A stretch of DNA of 64,000 nucleotides from RBC038 sp041390625 (GCA_041390625.1 JAWKPM010000014.1:13389-77388); one strand, 5' to 3'. Positions 34,212-43,073 are shown, counted from the first letter of the stretch. Program-made: numbers and translations. Notes: generated by a model from the sequence alone, not told the origin.

Positions 34212-35314
34212 CCGCCCCGCCGACCACCCCTCGAGGCCTGCACGTCGACATCGAGGCCCGCGCCGGCGACTTCCTCCTCCACACCTCGTTCGAGGCTGGA
34301 GACGAGCTCGTCGTGCTCTACGGTCACTCCGGCGCCGGCAAGACCCTCACGCTGTCGACCATCGCCGGCCTCACCCGCCCCCATCGAGGCCGCATCGACC
34401 TCGCCGGCCGCACGCTCTTCGACGCCACCTCCGGCGTCGATCTTCCACCGCGCGATCGCCGCGTTGGCTACGTGGTCCAGGTCCCCGCGCTCTTCCCCCA
34501 CCTCGACGTCCGTCGCAACGTGCTGATCGGCGTCGAGCGCTCGCCCGAGGCGCAAGCTCGCTTCGAGGCTCTGTCGGCCCTGCTGGGTATCGAGGACCTC
34601 GCCGCCCGCCGACCGCACGAGCTGTCGGGCGGCCAGCAGCAGCGCGTGGCGCTCGCCCGCGCCCTCGTCCGCCCCACCGATGTCTTGCTGCTCGACGAGC
34701 CCTTCTCCGCCCTCGATGAGTCGCTGCGCGCCGACCTGCGCAGCGAGCTCCTCCGCATCCGGCGCGAGTACGGCGTGCCGATCGTCTTTGTGACCCACGA
34801 CCTCCGCGAGGCACACCTGCTCGCCGACCGCGTCGCCGTCCTCGATCGAGGCCGCGTCCTCCAGTTCGCGCCGCGTGACGAGGTCTTCCGACACCCCGCA
34901 TCGAGGCGCGTCGCCGCCCTCACCGGCACGCACAACCTCTTCGAGGGCCACATCGAGGGCGATCGCGTCCTCGTCGCCGGCCTCCCCCTCCGCTTCGAGG
35001 GCGCTTCGAGCCCTGGAGGCGACGTCGACGTCGCCATCCGCGCCGAGCGCTGCAACCTCCGCCGCTTCGATCCCGAAGGCGACCTGCCGGAGAACTGCTT
35101 CGTCGCCTCCATCACCGCCGAGCTCGCCTTCGGCAACACCCACACCCTGACGCTCGAGCCCGAGGGCCCCGGTCCCGCCATCGAGGTGGAAGTCGCATCG
35201 AGGCCGTACGAGGTCCTCGGCATCCGCGAGCGTCGACGCTGGGTCGTCGAGCTCCCCGCCGCCGATCTCCACGTGATGCCCCGGATGCCGGTCGAACCTC
35301 CCGCCGGGCTATGA
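34208..35314 (+). CDS. modC: Molybdate ABC transporter ATP-binding protein
   Basis: A 368-residue ATPase. Walker A is YGHSGAGKT, the signature LSGGQQQR, Walker B VLLLDEPFSALD and the switch THD. The last 120 residues form a TOBE-type regulatory domain with oxyanion-binding character (DVAIRAERCNL...). modABC supplies molybdenum for molybdopterin enzymes; none of their cofactor genes is in the window. Its stop codon overlaps the rnpB -10 region. Confidence 0.95.
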   Translation: MTAPPTTPRGLHVDIEARAGDFLLHTSFEAGDELVVLYGHSGAGKTLTLSTIAGLTRPHRGRIDLAGRTLFDATSGVDLPPRDRRVGYVVQVPALFPHLDVRRNVLIGVERSPEAQARFEALSALLGIEDLAARRPHELSGGQQQRVALARALVRPTDVLLLDEPFSALDESLRADLRSELLRIRREYGVPIVFVTHDLREAHLLADRVAVLDRGRVLQFAPRDEVFRHPASRRVAALTGTHNLFEGHIEGDRVLVAGLPLRFEGASSPGGDVDVAIRAERCNLRRFDPEGDLPENCFVASITAELAFGNTHTLTLEPEGPGPAIEVEVASRPYEVLGIRERRRWVVELPAADLHVMPRMPVEPPAGL

Positions 35315-35315
35315 T
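35310..35315 (+). promoter_or_regulatory. -10 element of rnpB inside the modC stop region
   Basis: TATGAT at 35310-35315 includes the modC TGA and lies exactly seven bases before the first paired base of RNase P RNA at 35322. The -35 region is not recognisable. Confidence 0.55.
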
Positions 35316-35321
35316 CGAGGC

Positions 35322-35713
35322 CGTCAGGGGGCCGGGCGGCCGCCGGCGCCGGCTTCGGCCGTCGCGGGAGGAAAGTCCGAACTCCACCGGACAGGGTGCC
35401 GGCTAACGGCCGGGCGGCGTGAGCCGACGGACAGTGCAACAGAAACATACCGCCGCCGGACGGGCTCGCCCGGACCGGCGGTAAGGGTGAAATGGTGCGG
35501 TAAGAGCGCACCGGCGTTCCCGGTAACGGGGCGGCCGTGAAAACCCCACCCGGAGCAAGGCCAAATAGGGGAGCGCTCGAGGTGTCCGGCCTCGCTCCCG
35601 GGTAGGCTGCTGGAGGCGGCGGGCAACCGCCGTCCTAGATGGATGGCCGTCGCCGAGGTCGCAGCGGAGCACCGCGACCCCGGTACAGAATTCGGCTTAC
35701 AGGCCCCCTGGCG
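35322..35713 (+). ncRNA. rnpB: RNase P RNA (bacterial type A)
   Basis: The catalytic RNA that trims tRNA 5' ends. P1 pairs CGTCAGGGGGCC (35322-35333) with GGCCCCCTGGCG (35702-35713). Conserved blocks are GAGGAAAGTCCGAACTCC (near 35370), ACAGAAACATACCGCC (near 35440), GGGTGAAATGGTGCGGTAAG (near 35485) and the 3' AGAATTCGGCTTACAGG (near 35688). The overall size, about 392 nt, fits type A. No U-run terminator follows closely; the next gene lies on the opposite strand and ends 48 bp away. Confidence 0.97.
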
Positions 35714-35761
35714 CTCCAACCCCTCGAAGCGACCTCCGAGGCGCCGGCGCCCATTCGAGGC

Positions 35762-36181
35762 CTAGCGCTCCATGATCACCTGGCCGCGCTGGATCACCCG
35801 CACGAGGTCGATCACGATCGCGGTGCCCTTCTTCTCCGGGTCCGCGTTCCGCTCGACCTCCGGTGCAGCGTCGTAGACCGCCTGCTTCACGGCGTCGCTG
35901 TCGTCACGCCGAGCCTCGGCGTGAATCATGTAGGACACCCGCGTCTCCGGGTTGCGGTACATCATCGCGATCTTGGGGTTCGCCGCGATGCTCTTGAGGA
36001 TTCCGCCCTCGGGGTTCCGGATCCACATCGCGAACTGCGTGTCCGAGTACGTCTGGATGCTTCCGCGGAACGAGAGGCTCGGCTGCCCCGTCGCGTCCAC
36101 GCTCGAGACGACGATCGGCGCCTTGTCGGCGACCGCGTTGTTGATCGCCGTCTTCATCTCCTCCGTGATCTCGATCGGCAA
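35762..36181 (-). CDS. Pyridoxamine 5'-phosphate oxidase-like FMN-binding protein
   Basis: About 139 residues forming a split beta-barrel. AINNAVADKAPIVVSSVDATGQPSLSFRGSIQTYSD is the typical opening strand pair that binds FMN or F420, followed by RNPEGGILKSIAANPKIAMMYRNPETR. The start is doubtful: TTG 36181 has a GGGAAGG eight bases upstream, while ATG 36157 has GGAGG only two bases ahead. Substrate unknown. Confidence 0.82.
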   Translation of the reverse strand: MPIEITEEMKTAINNAVADKAPIVVSSVDATGQPSLSFRGSIQTYSDTQFAMWIRNPEGGILKSIAANPKIAMMYRNPETRVSYMIHAEARRDDSDAVKQAVYDAAPEVERNADPEKKGTAIVIDLVRVIQRGQVIMER

Positions 36182-36334
36182 GTGCGTGCCCTTCCCTCTG
36201 GTTCGATATTCGAGGTGCGATCGCGCCGTCGAGGCACGACCCCGCTCGCCGCGGCCGTCGAGGCCACAGGTGGCGCAGTACGTTGTACAGCGCCTGCCGC
36301 ATTCTGGCGACACCGGAACCTCGATTCGTCCGGC

Positions 36335-36347
36335 TACCATCGAGGCC
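36335..36347 (+). promoter_or_regulatory. Possible leaderless promoter of the DinB-like gene
   Basis: TACCAT at 36335-36340 is followed by exactly seven bases (CGAGGCC) and then the ATG, so transcription should start at or next to the start codon. No Shine-Dalgarno sequence is present. TAGCAT-CGAGGCC-ATG recurs at 37495-37510. Confidence 0.45.
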
Positions 36348-36866
36348 ATGCGTGACCTCATCGAGGACTTCTACCGCCAGAACGAGTGGGCGAACCTTCG
36401 CCTCATCGAGGTCTGTCGCGCCCTCACCGATGACCAGCTCGACGCCACCGGTCCCGGCGCGTTCGGCTCCATCCGCGACACCCTCGTGCACCTCGTCGGC
36501 GCCGAGGCCGGCAACGTCCGCCGGCTGGGCGGCAACCCGGTTCACACGCTCGCTTCCCGAGGCGCTGCGTGGCCGGGCTTCGACGCGCTCGAGGACGTCA
36601 TCCGCTCCAGCGCCGAAGCCCTGATCGAGCGCGCCCGCGCCGTGGGCGGCACGGCCGTCGTCCTCGAGGAAGGGCGGGCGCGCGTGGAGATCGAGGCCAA
36701 CGTGCTCCTCGTGCAGGCGATCAACCACAGCACCGAGCACCGCAGCCAGATCTGCACCATCCTCACGATGCTCGACGCCCTGCCCTCCGATGGCGACGAG
36801 GGTCAGACCATCGTCGACGCGTGGGCGTGGTCCGACGCCCTCGACCTCGCCCGTCGCCTCGACTAG
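36348..36866 (+). CDS. DinB-superfamily protein
   Basis: A 172-residue four-helix bundle of the DinB/YfiT type. Metal-binding histidine candidates are in DTLVHLVGAEAGN and in NHSTEHRSQI. The sequence begins MRDLIEDFYRQNEWANLRLIEVCRALTDDQLD, characteristic of the family. Some members are thiol-dependent transferases; activity cannot be assigned here. The ATG at 36348 abuts the possible leaderless promoter. Confidence 0.9.
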   Translation: MRDLIEDFYRQNEWANLRLIEVCRALTDDQLDATGPGAFGSIRDTLVHLVGAEAGNVRRLGGNPVHTLASRGAAWPGFDALEDVIRSSAEALIERARAVGGTAVVLEEGRARVEIEANVLLVQAINHSTEHRSQICTILTMLDALPSDGDEGQTIVDAWAWSDALDLARRLD

Positions 36867-36966
36867 CCCGTCCCGAGGCGCGCCTGCCCCTCGTTCCGGT
36901 CGCACGAGGCCGGGCGTGGCGCTACCGTGCGCCCGCATCGACGCATGTTGCCTGGAAGGTCCACCG

Positions 36967-37461
36967 ATGCCCGACTCCGATCGCCGCCCGTTCGCGCTCC
37001 ATCGAGGCGAGGGCGTCTCCGTCTGGTCCCTGGGCGGCCGCTTCACGACGAAGCTCAACCAGGCCGCCGCCGAGGGACGCTTCACCCTGGTCGAGGCCGT
37101 GATGTTCCAGAGCACCGAGCCCCCGCTGCACATCCACCACCGCGAGGATGAGGCGTGGTACGTCGTCGACGGCCACATGACCTTCTACGTCGGCGATGAG
37201 GTCCTCGAGGCCGCGTCCGGCTCCTTCGTCTTCGCCCCGCAGGGCATCCCGCACCAGTTCACCGTCGATGTCGAGCCGACGCGCGTCCTCATCTTCGCGA
37301 GCCCCGGCGGCTTCGAGCAGTTTGCCGAGGAGCTGGGCGCCACCGCGATCAGCGACGAGCCGCCGCCGGACCTCGCGATGCCGCATCCCGACGTGCTGGG
37401 CCCCGTCGCCGAGCGCTACGGCATCGAGGTCGTCGGCCCGCCGAAGCGTCACGCGCACTAG
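36967..37461 (+). CDS. Cupin-domain protein
   Basis: A 164-residue single cupin barrel. The metal-binding motif LHIHHREDEAWYVVDG and the second motif (FVFAPQGIPHQFTV) supply His and Glu ligands, suggesting a metal-dependent enzyme or binding protein of unknown substrate. GGAAGGT lies six bases before ATG 36967. It stands alone between dinB and murE. Confidence 0.9.
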   Translation: MPDSDRRPFALHRGEGVSVWSLGGRFTTKLNQAAAEGRFTLVEAVMFQSTEPPLHIHHREDEAWYVVDGHMTFYVGDEVLEAASGSFVFAPQGIPHQFTVDVEPTRVLIFASPGGFEQFAEELGATAISDEPPPDLAMPHPDVLGPVAERYGIEVVGPPKRHAH

Positions 37462-37507
37462 CCACACGGAGACGCCCTTCCGCCGCCGAGGCCGTAGCAT
37501 CGAGGCC

Positions 37508-37540
37508 ATGAGACCGTTCCGAATGCCGAAGCTCCGATGA
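37508..37540 (+). CDS. Ten-codon upstream ORF coupled to murE
   Basis: ATG 37508 follows TAGCAT (37495-37500) by seven bases, so the transcript could be leaderless. The peptide MRPFRMPKLR ends at TGA 37538-37540, overlapping the murE ATG as ATGA. Reinitiation could therefore deliver ribosomes to murE, which has no ribosome-binding site of its own. Function is inferred from layout only. Confidence 0.4.
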   Translation: MRPFRMPKLR

Positions 37541-39072
37541 GCCCGCGCGGCGACTGGCGCGAGGGCCTGCCCCCCGACGTCGATCGAGGCGACCTCCCGC
37601 CCGTCGAGGCGATTCGCCACGACTCCCGTGAGGTCGCGCCCGGTGACGCCTTCGTCTGCATCGAGGGCCTGCGCTTCGACGGTCACGAGTACGCCGCCGC
37701 CGCCGTCGAGGCCGGCGCATCAGTCCTCGTCGCCGCCACGGGCCGCGGCGAGGCACTCCGAGCCGCCCACCCCACCGTGAACGTCATCGAGGTGCCGTCC
37801 CCGCGCGGGTCCCTCGCCGCCCTCGCCGCCGCCCACGAGGGCTACCCCGCCCGCAGCCTCACCGTCGTGGGCATCACAGGCACCGATGGCAAGTCGACGA
37901 CGTCGTTCATGACCCACGCCGCGCTCGAGGGCGCCGGCGTCCGCACCGGCCTGCTCACCACCATCGGCACCCGCATCGGATTCCTCGAGGCCGCTCCGAA
38001 CGCGACGCGCCTGACGACGCAGGAGGCGCCGACGGTCCAGCGGATGCTCGCCGAGATGGTCGAAGCCGGCTGCACACACGCGGTCGTCGAGGCGACGTCG
38101 CACGGCCTCGACCTCCACCGCCTCGACGGCTGCGAGTTCGACATCGCCGTCCTGACGAACCTCACGCCCGACCACCTCGATTACCACGGCACCTTCGAGG
38201 CCTATCGCGCCGCCAAGGCCCGCCTCTTCTCGATGCTCGACGAGCCCACCACCAAGCGCACGAGGCGGGTCGCCGTCATCAACCGCGACGACCCCTCGTG
38301 GCAGCACTTCGCGAGGGCGACACGTAAGCCCCTGCTCACCTACGCCATCGAGGACACGGACGCCGACATGGTGGCGGCCGACGTGCTCGGCTGGTCCGAC
38401 GGCTCGACGTTCGCCCTCCGCACGGACGAGTGGGAGATCGACGCCAGCGTGCCGCTCCCCGGCGCCTTCAACGTCCTCAACGCCACCGCCGCCATCGCCG
38501 TCGCCGCCGCGCTCCGCCTCGATCCCGTCGCCGCCGCCGCCGGCGTGGCATCGATGCGGGGCGTCCCCGGCCGCATGGAGCGCGTCCGAGGCGCGCCCTT
38601 CCCCGTGATCGTTGACTACGCCCACACGGCCGAGGCACTGCGACAGGTCCTCGAGGAGCTGCGCCCCCTCGTCGAGGGCCGCCTGATCGTGGTCTTTGGC
38701 TGCGCCGGCGAGCGTTCGAAGGAGCGACGCAGCGGCCTCGGCGCGGTTGCCGCCGAGCTCGCCGACCTCGCCATCCTCACCGAGGAGGATCCCCGCTCCG
38801 AGCCCTCCGAAGCCATCATCGAGGAGATCGCCGCCGCCATGCGCGCCGCCGGCGCCACCGAAGGCGCCCCCGCCGGCTCAGGCCCGCGCTTCGAGCGCGT
38901 CCCCGACCGCCGAGACGCCATCGCCCGCGCCCTCGACCTCGCCGCCCCCGGCGACCTCGTCCTCCTCGCCGGGAAAGGCCACGAGTCCACCATCGAGCGC
39001 GCGGAGGGCCCCATCCCCTGGAACGAGCACGCCACCGCCGCCACCCTCATCGAAGCCCGCTTCGGCCCCTAG
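37537..39072 (+). CDS. murE: MurE-type UDP-MurNAc-tripeptide synthetase
   Basis: A 511-residue Mur ligase. ATP loop VVGITGTDGKSTT, the carbamylated-lysine region YRAAKARLFSML, and TNLTPDHLDYHGT are conserved; three domains are present. Where meso-diaminopimelate enzymes have DNPR, this one has EEDPRSE, so arginine is kept but the preceding Asn is replaced by Asp; the amino-acid substrate is uncertain. The usual mur/fts neighbours (murF, mraY, murD) are missing, so the gene is isolated. If the host is a wall-less Dehalococcoidia relative, it may have another role. Confidence 0.9.
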   Translation: MSPRGDWREGLPPDVDRGDLPPVEAIRHDSREVAPGDAFVCIEGLRFDGHEYAAAAVEAGASVLVAATGRGEALRAAHPTVNVIEVPSPRGSLAALAAAHEGYPARSLTVVGITGTDGKSTTSFMTHAALEGAGVRTGLLTTIGTRIGFLEAAPNATRLTTQEAPTVQRMLAEMVEAGCTHAVVEATSHGLDLHRLDGCEFDIAVLTNLTPDHLDYHGTFEAYRAAKARLFSMLDEPTTKRTRRVAVINRDDPSWQHFARATRKPLLTYAIEDTDADMVAADVLGWSDGSTFALRTDEWEIDASVPLPGAFNVLNATAAIAVAAALRLDPVAAAAGVASMRGVPGRMERVRGAPFPVIVDYAHTAEALRQVLEELRPLVEGRLIVVFGCAGERSKERRSGLGAVAAELADLAILTEEDPRSEPSEAIIEEIAAAMRAAGATEGAPAGSGPRFERVPDRRDAIARALDLAAPGDLVLLAGKGHESTIERAEGPIPWNEHATAATLIEARFGP

Positions 39073-39101
39073 CAGCGGTCACGCCGCGATTGGATTCCGA
39101 A

Positions 39102-39169
39102 GGGGGCGTGGGGGCGAAGCCCCCACACTCAAAAAGGGTGGGCGGGTGGGTCGCCGCCCCGAAGGGGCG
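39102..39169 (+). repeat. GAA-triloop hairpin repeat, copy E
   Basis: GTGGGGGC-GAA-GCCCCCAC (39108-39126), the tract AAAAAGGGTGGGCGGGTGGG, and CGCCCC-GAA-GGGGCG (39155-39169). It lies in the 182-bp gap between murE and the aminotransferase gene, both on the plus strand, and is the cleanest example of the two-hairpin core. Confidence 0.82.
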
Positions 39170-39254
39170 CCCTCGCTCCCTTCCGAGGCGCCGCGCGCCA
39201 GTCCCGAGGCCGCGTGCGCTAGAGTCTCCGAGCGCCGGGAAGGACCGATCCCCA

Positions 39255-40613
39255 ATGACGACGCTCGATCAGGCCGCCATCTCCGAGCTGGTCCACGAGG
39301 ACCTCGCCCACCTCATCCACCCCCAGTGGTTCGCTCCCGACCACCAGAAGCCCATCATCTTCGACCACGGTCAGGGCGTCTGGCTCTACGACGTCGAGGG
39401 CAAGCGCTACCTCGATGGCCTCGCCTCCCTCTGGAACGTCGCGATCGGCCACGGTCGAGGTGAGCTCGCCGACGCCGCCGCCGAGCAGATGCGCAAGGTC
39501 GCCTTCACCAACAACTACACCGGCTTCTCCAACGAGCCCGCCATCCGCCTCGCCGCCAAGGTCGCCGACCTCTGCTACGACAACATGACCGGCGTCTTCT
39601 TCACCAACTCCGGCTCCGAGTCCAACGAAGGCGCCTTCAAGGCCGCCCGCTTCTACTGGAACCTCAAAGGTCGAGGCTCGAAGGTGAAGCTCATCGCCCG
39701 CGAGCGCGCTTACCACGGCGGCACCCTCGCCACCTCATCGATGACCGGCCTCCCGCCCTTCTGGAAGTACTTCGGCCCCCTCGTCCCCGAGATCGTCCAC
39801 ACCGCGAAGCCCGACAACCTCGAGTGCGACTGCGAGGCGAACACCGACGGCGAATGCGCCCACTGGGTCGAGGCCGCCATCGAGCGCGAGGGCGCCGACA
39901 CCGTCGCCGCCGTCATCGCCGAGCCCGTGAAGGGCGCCGGCGGCGTCTGGACCCCCTCCGCCGAGTACTTCGGCAAGCTCCGAGAGATCTGCGACCGTCA
40001 CGAGGTGCTCCTCATCGCCGACGAGGTCATCACCGGCTTCGGCCGCACCGGCAAGTGGTTCGCCCTCGAGCACTTTGGCGTCCAGCCCGACATCGTCAGT
40101 CTCGCGAAGGCCATCACCTCCGCCTACATCCCGATGGGCGCCTTCCTCGTCAGCCGCGAGATTCACGAGGCCCTGACGGACCTCCCGCCGGACGCCCGCT
40201 TCATGCACGCCTACACCAACAGCGCGCACCCGACGGCCTCCGCCGTCGCCCTGAAGAATCTCGAGATCATGGAGCGCGAGGGCCTCGTCGAGAACGCCGC
40301 GAAGATGGGTGACCGCCTCGGCGCTGGCCTCCGCGAGTCGCTCGGCGGCCACGCTCACGTGGCGAACATCCGCAACCTCGGCCTGATGGCCGGCCTCTCG
40401 CTTGTCCGCGATGCCTCCTCGAACACGCCCTACGAGGCGTCCGAGGGCATCGGCGGCAAGGTCGCCCGCCACATGCGCGAGCAGGGTGAGGTCATCACCC
40501 GCTTCGTCGGCGACCAGCTCGTCATGGCCCCGCCCCTCGTGGCTTCCGAGGACGAGATCGACTTCCTCGTCAACGCCACAGCCACCGCCATCCGCGCGGT
40601 CACCGAGGAATAG
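39255..40613 (+). CDS. Class III PLP-dependent aminotransferase
   Basis: A 452-residue enzyme of the omega-amino-acid:pyruvate type. The PLP lysine lies in SLAKAITSAYIPMGAFLV, the phosphate loop in TNSGSESNEGAFKAAR, and the cofactor Asp in LLIADEVITGFGRTGKW. Between the two halves is an unusual cysteine-rich stretch (ECDCEANTDGEC, about residues 193-204). The donor could be beta-alanine, putrescine or a similar amine, but sequence alone does not decide. ATG 39255 follows GGGAAGGA by ten bases; TAGAGT at 39220-39225 is a -10 candidate. Confidence 0.92.
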   Translation: MTTLDQAAISELVHEDLAHLIHPQWFAPDHQKPIIFDHGQGVWLYDVEGKRYLDGLASLWNVAIGHGRGELADAAAEQMRKVAFTNNYTGFSNEPAIRLAAKVADLCYDNMTGVFFTNSGSESNEGAFKAARFYWNLKGRGSKVKLIARERAYHGGTLATSSMTGLPPFWKYFGPLVPEIVHTAKPDNLECDCEANTDGECAHWVEAAIEREGADTVAAVIAEPVKGAGGVWTPSAEYFGKLREICDRHEVLLIADEVITGFGRTGKWFALEHFGVQPDIVSLAKAITSAYIPMGAFLVSREIHEALTDLPPDARFMHAYTNSAHPTASAVALKNLEIMEREGLVENAAKMGDRLGAGLRESLGGHAHVANIRNLGLMAGLSLVRDASSNTPYEASEGIGGKVARHMREQGEVITRFVGDQLVMAPPLVASEDEIDFLVNATATAIRAVTEE

Positions 40614-40664
40614 CGAGGCGCCCGCCGCGCTTCGTTGGTCGGTGCAACGAGGTGCGGGACGTGG

Positions 40665-41024
40665 ATGACGATCCTGGTTCTGGTCACGATCGCGGCACTA
40701 GTACGCCTGCGCGTGCGGCCGTATCGCCGGTGGGACGTGGCCTCGGCGGTCCTCGGGCTCGTGATGGCTGTGGGCGTCGCACCAGGCGTCGATACGTCAT
40801 CCGGCATGCGAGAGCCTATAGGCGCGCTCGGAGCGGCAGCCGTCACGCCGTTCATCTCAATGATGGCCATCTTCCTGGTAGGACGCTTGTCCCTGGGGAT
40901 TAGCGACGCCGTGATTCCGATGACGGCAAGGCGGCGCGGTGAGGACGACCAGGGCGTGCAGGGACTGCGAACGATGCAAGAGACCGCTCGCGCAAGCTAC
41001 ACGCGATGGATTGGCCCCCTCTAG
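40665..41024 (+). CDS. Small membrane protein, unknown function
   Basis: About 119 residues with an N-terminal helix (ILVLVTIAALVRL), a second (ASAVLGLVMAVGVAPG) and a third (PFISMMAIFLVGRLSLGI), followed by a charged tail. No family is recognised. ATG 40665 is tentative. TCGAGG words are absent, unlike neighbours. It ends 33 bp before the convergent acyltransferase gene. Confidence 0.45.
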   Translation: MTILVLVTIAALVRLRVRPYRRWDVASAVLGLVMAVGVAPGVDTSSGMREPIGALGAAAVTPFISMMAIFLVGRLSLGISDAVIPMTARRRGEDDQGVQGLRTMQETARASYTRWIGPL

Positions 41025-41057
41025 ATAGGCGGGCCACCGCCGCCGCCATCCGCACCG

Positions 41058-43073
41058 TCACCGAGGCGTAGCACGACCACCCGAGGACAGCGTCGACCCC
41101 ACCAGCGCCTCGACGAGCGGCTGGAACGCGACCACCGTCCGCAGCGCCCCGTAGGCGCTCAGGTGGTGGTCGTCGTCGTACAGCGCCTGCGACCCGTCGT
41201 GCGCCGGGCAGAAGCCGTCCTCGCACAGCACCGAGGGCAGGTCGACAAACTGCACGCCCAGCACCGCCAGCTCGCGGAACAGCTCGTCCATCGGCGCAGC
41301 CAGCTCGTCGACCTCGGCGCTGCGGCGGCCGATGTCGTCGATGTCCCGTCCGAGGCGGCTCTGGAAGTACATTCGCCGCTGCGGGTCGAAGTCGAAGCGC
41401 GGTCCGTCCCGCACCACCCACACGTCGAGCCCCTCATCGAGGAGTGAGAGGACCGTCATCCGCAGCCGCTCGGCGATGATGTCGCCGGGCTGGTCCTGCG
41501 CGCCGGCGTCGACGAAGTTGTCGTCGTCGTAGTACCCGGACCACACGCCCGCGAGGACGACCGTGCCCGCGCCACTGGCGATCACTTGCCGACGCACCAC
41601 CTCGTTGAACGCCTCGCACGTCCCGGAGTCCGACATCTTCACGTCCATCGCCGGCGGGCACGCCGACATCGTGGCGTGCAGCCCGCCGACCCCCGTGCGC
41701 GCGCTGATCTCGTCGAAGGCGGGCGCCAGCGCCAGCGCGTGACTGTCCCCCCAGAGCACGAACTGCGGCGTCGTGCCGTCGTCCCCGTAGCTGCAGAACC
41801 CATCGAGAGATTCGAGGTGCGAGGCGCTCCCGCCCTGGTGCACGTTGCAGCTCCCCTGGCGCTCCGAGACCGGGTCCGCGGCGCTCAGTTCGACGGACGA
41901 CCCCATCCCGATGTCGGTCGTGACCATCGCGTGCACCGCGTTCCCGTCGACCGCCGAGAACCCGACAGCGCCGGCGACGGCGAGCGCGCCGAGGGCGGCA
42001 CCGAACGCGAGGCGCCGCGAAGGCAGCAGCACCCGCCGTCGAATCGGCGTCTCGAGCAGCCGATACGAGGCCACCGCCAGCCCCACGCTCAGCGCGATGA
42101 CTCCCGCTGTCAGCAGCGGGTGAAGCGCGTCCGGCATGCCGCCCGAGGGATAGGCGGCGAACACGAGCAGCGGCCAGTGCCACAGGTAGAGCGCGTACGA
42201 GATCAGCCCCGTGAAGACGAGCGGGCGCCACGAGAGCCACGTGCCGACACGCGTCGTCTGCCCCGAGTTGGCCCAGATGACGGCGGTCGCGCCGAGCACC
42301 GGCGCGATCGCGGCCGTGCCGGGGAACGGCGTTGCCTCATCGATGGTGAAGACGCCGTAGGCGATCAGGCCCACGCCGAGGCCCGAGGCCGCTTCGGCCG
42401 CGAGGCGGTGCGGCACCGCGTACCGGCCGCTCGACACCCACATCGCGAGCAGCGCGCCGGCCCCCAGTTCCCACGCGCGGGGCGGCATCAGGAAGAACGC
42501 CGCCTTCGGATACGCCTCCGTGGCCCACAGGCTCACGAGGAACGACGCCATCACGCCGCCCGCCACCAGCGCCCATCGAAGCCGCGGCAGCCAGCGCCCC
42601 ACCGCGACGAACGCCACCGGGAACAGCAGGTAGAACTGCTCCTCGACCGCCAGCGACCACAGGTGCAGCAGCGGCAGCTCGCCCGCCGTCGGCCCGAAGT
42701 ACCCCTGCTCCTGCCAGAACAGGATGTTCGAGGAGAAGACGCTCTGCGCCGCCACCGCGCGCCCCAGCCGGTCGAGGTCCTCCGGCGTCAGCAGGAAGAA
42801 CCCGACCAGCAGCGAGAACGCGATCACCACGAACATCGGCGGCAGGATCCGCCGCGCGCGCCGCTCCCAGAAGCCGATCAGGCTGAACCGGCCCTCCGCA
42901 CCCTCGCGCACGATGATCGAGGTGATGAGGAAGCCCGAGATCACGAAGAAGACGTCGACCCCGACGAACCCACCGGAGAACCCGTCGACGCCCGCGTGGA
43001 ACAGGACCACCGGGATCACGGCGAGCGCGCGCAGCCCGTCGATTTCCGCTCGGTAACGCACAGCCGCCGCCAT
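41058..43073 (-). CDS. OafA/YrhL-type acyltransferase with SGNH domain
   Basis: A 671-residue membrane protein. The N-terminal acyltransferase-3 domain begins YRAEIDGLRALAVIPVVLFHAG with roughly ten membrane helices and the R-x-x-R like ERRARRILPP. The C-terminal extracytoplasmic SGNH domain has block I LWGDSHALALAPAF and the Asp-His pair in DDDHHLSAYGALR. Such proteins O-acetylate surface polysaccharides or other glycans. ATG 43073 is chosen because family sequence begins at MAAAVRYRAEIDG; 40 open codons lie upstream. No glycan cluster is nearby. Confidence 0.92.
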   Translation of the reverse strand: MAAAVRYRAEIDGLRALAVIPVVLFHAGVDGFSGGFVGVDVFFVISGFLITSIIVREGAEGRFSLIGFWERRARRILPPMFVVIAFSLLVGFFLLTPEDLDRLGRAVAAQSVFSSNILFWQEQGYFGPTAGELPLLHLWSLAVEEQFYLLFPVAFVAVGRWLPRLRWALVAGGVMASFLVSLWATEAYPKAAFFLMPPRAWELGAGALLAMWVSSGRYAVPHRLAAEAASGLGVGLIAYGVFTIDEATPFPGTAAIAPVLGATAVIWANSGQTTRVGTWLSWRPLVFTGLISYALYLWHWPLLVFAAYPSGGMPDALHPLLTAGVIALSVGLAVASYRLLETPIRRRVLLPSRRLAFGAALGALAVAGAVGFSAVDGNAVHAMVTTDIGMGSSVELSAADPVSERQGSCNVHQGGSASHLESLDGFCSYGDDGTTPQFVLWGDSHALALAPAFDEISARTGVGGLHATMSACPPAMDVKMSDSGTCEAFNEVVRRQVIASGAGTVVLAGVWSGYYDDDNFVDAGAQDQPGDIIAERLRMTVLSLLDEGLDVWVVRDGPRFDFDPQRRMYFQSRLGRDIDDIGRRSAEVDELAAPMDELFRELAVLGVQFVDLPSVLCEDGFCPAHDGSQALYDDDHHLSAYGALRTVVAFQPLVEALVGSTLSSGGRATPR

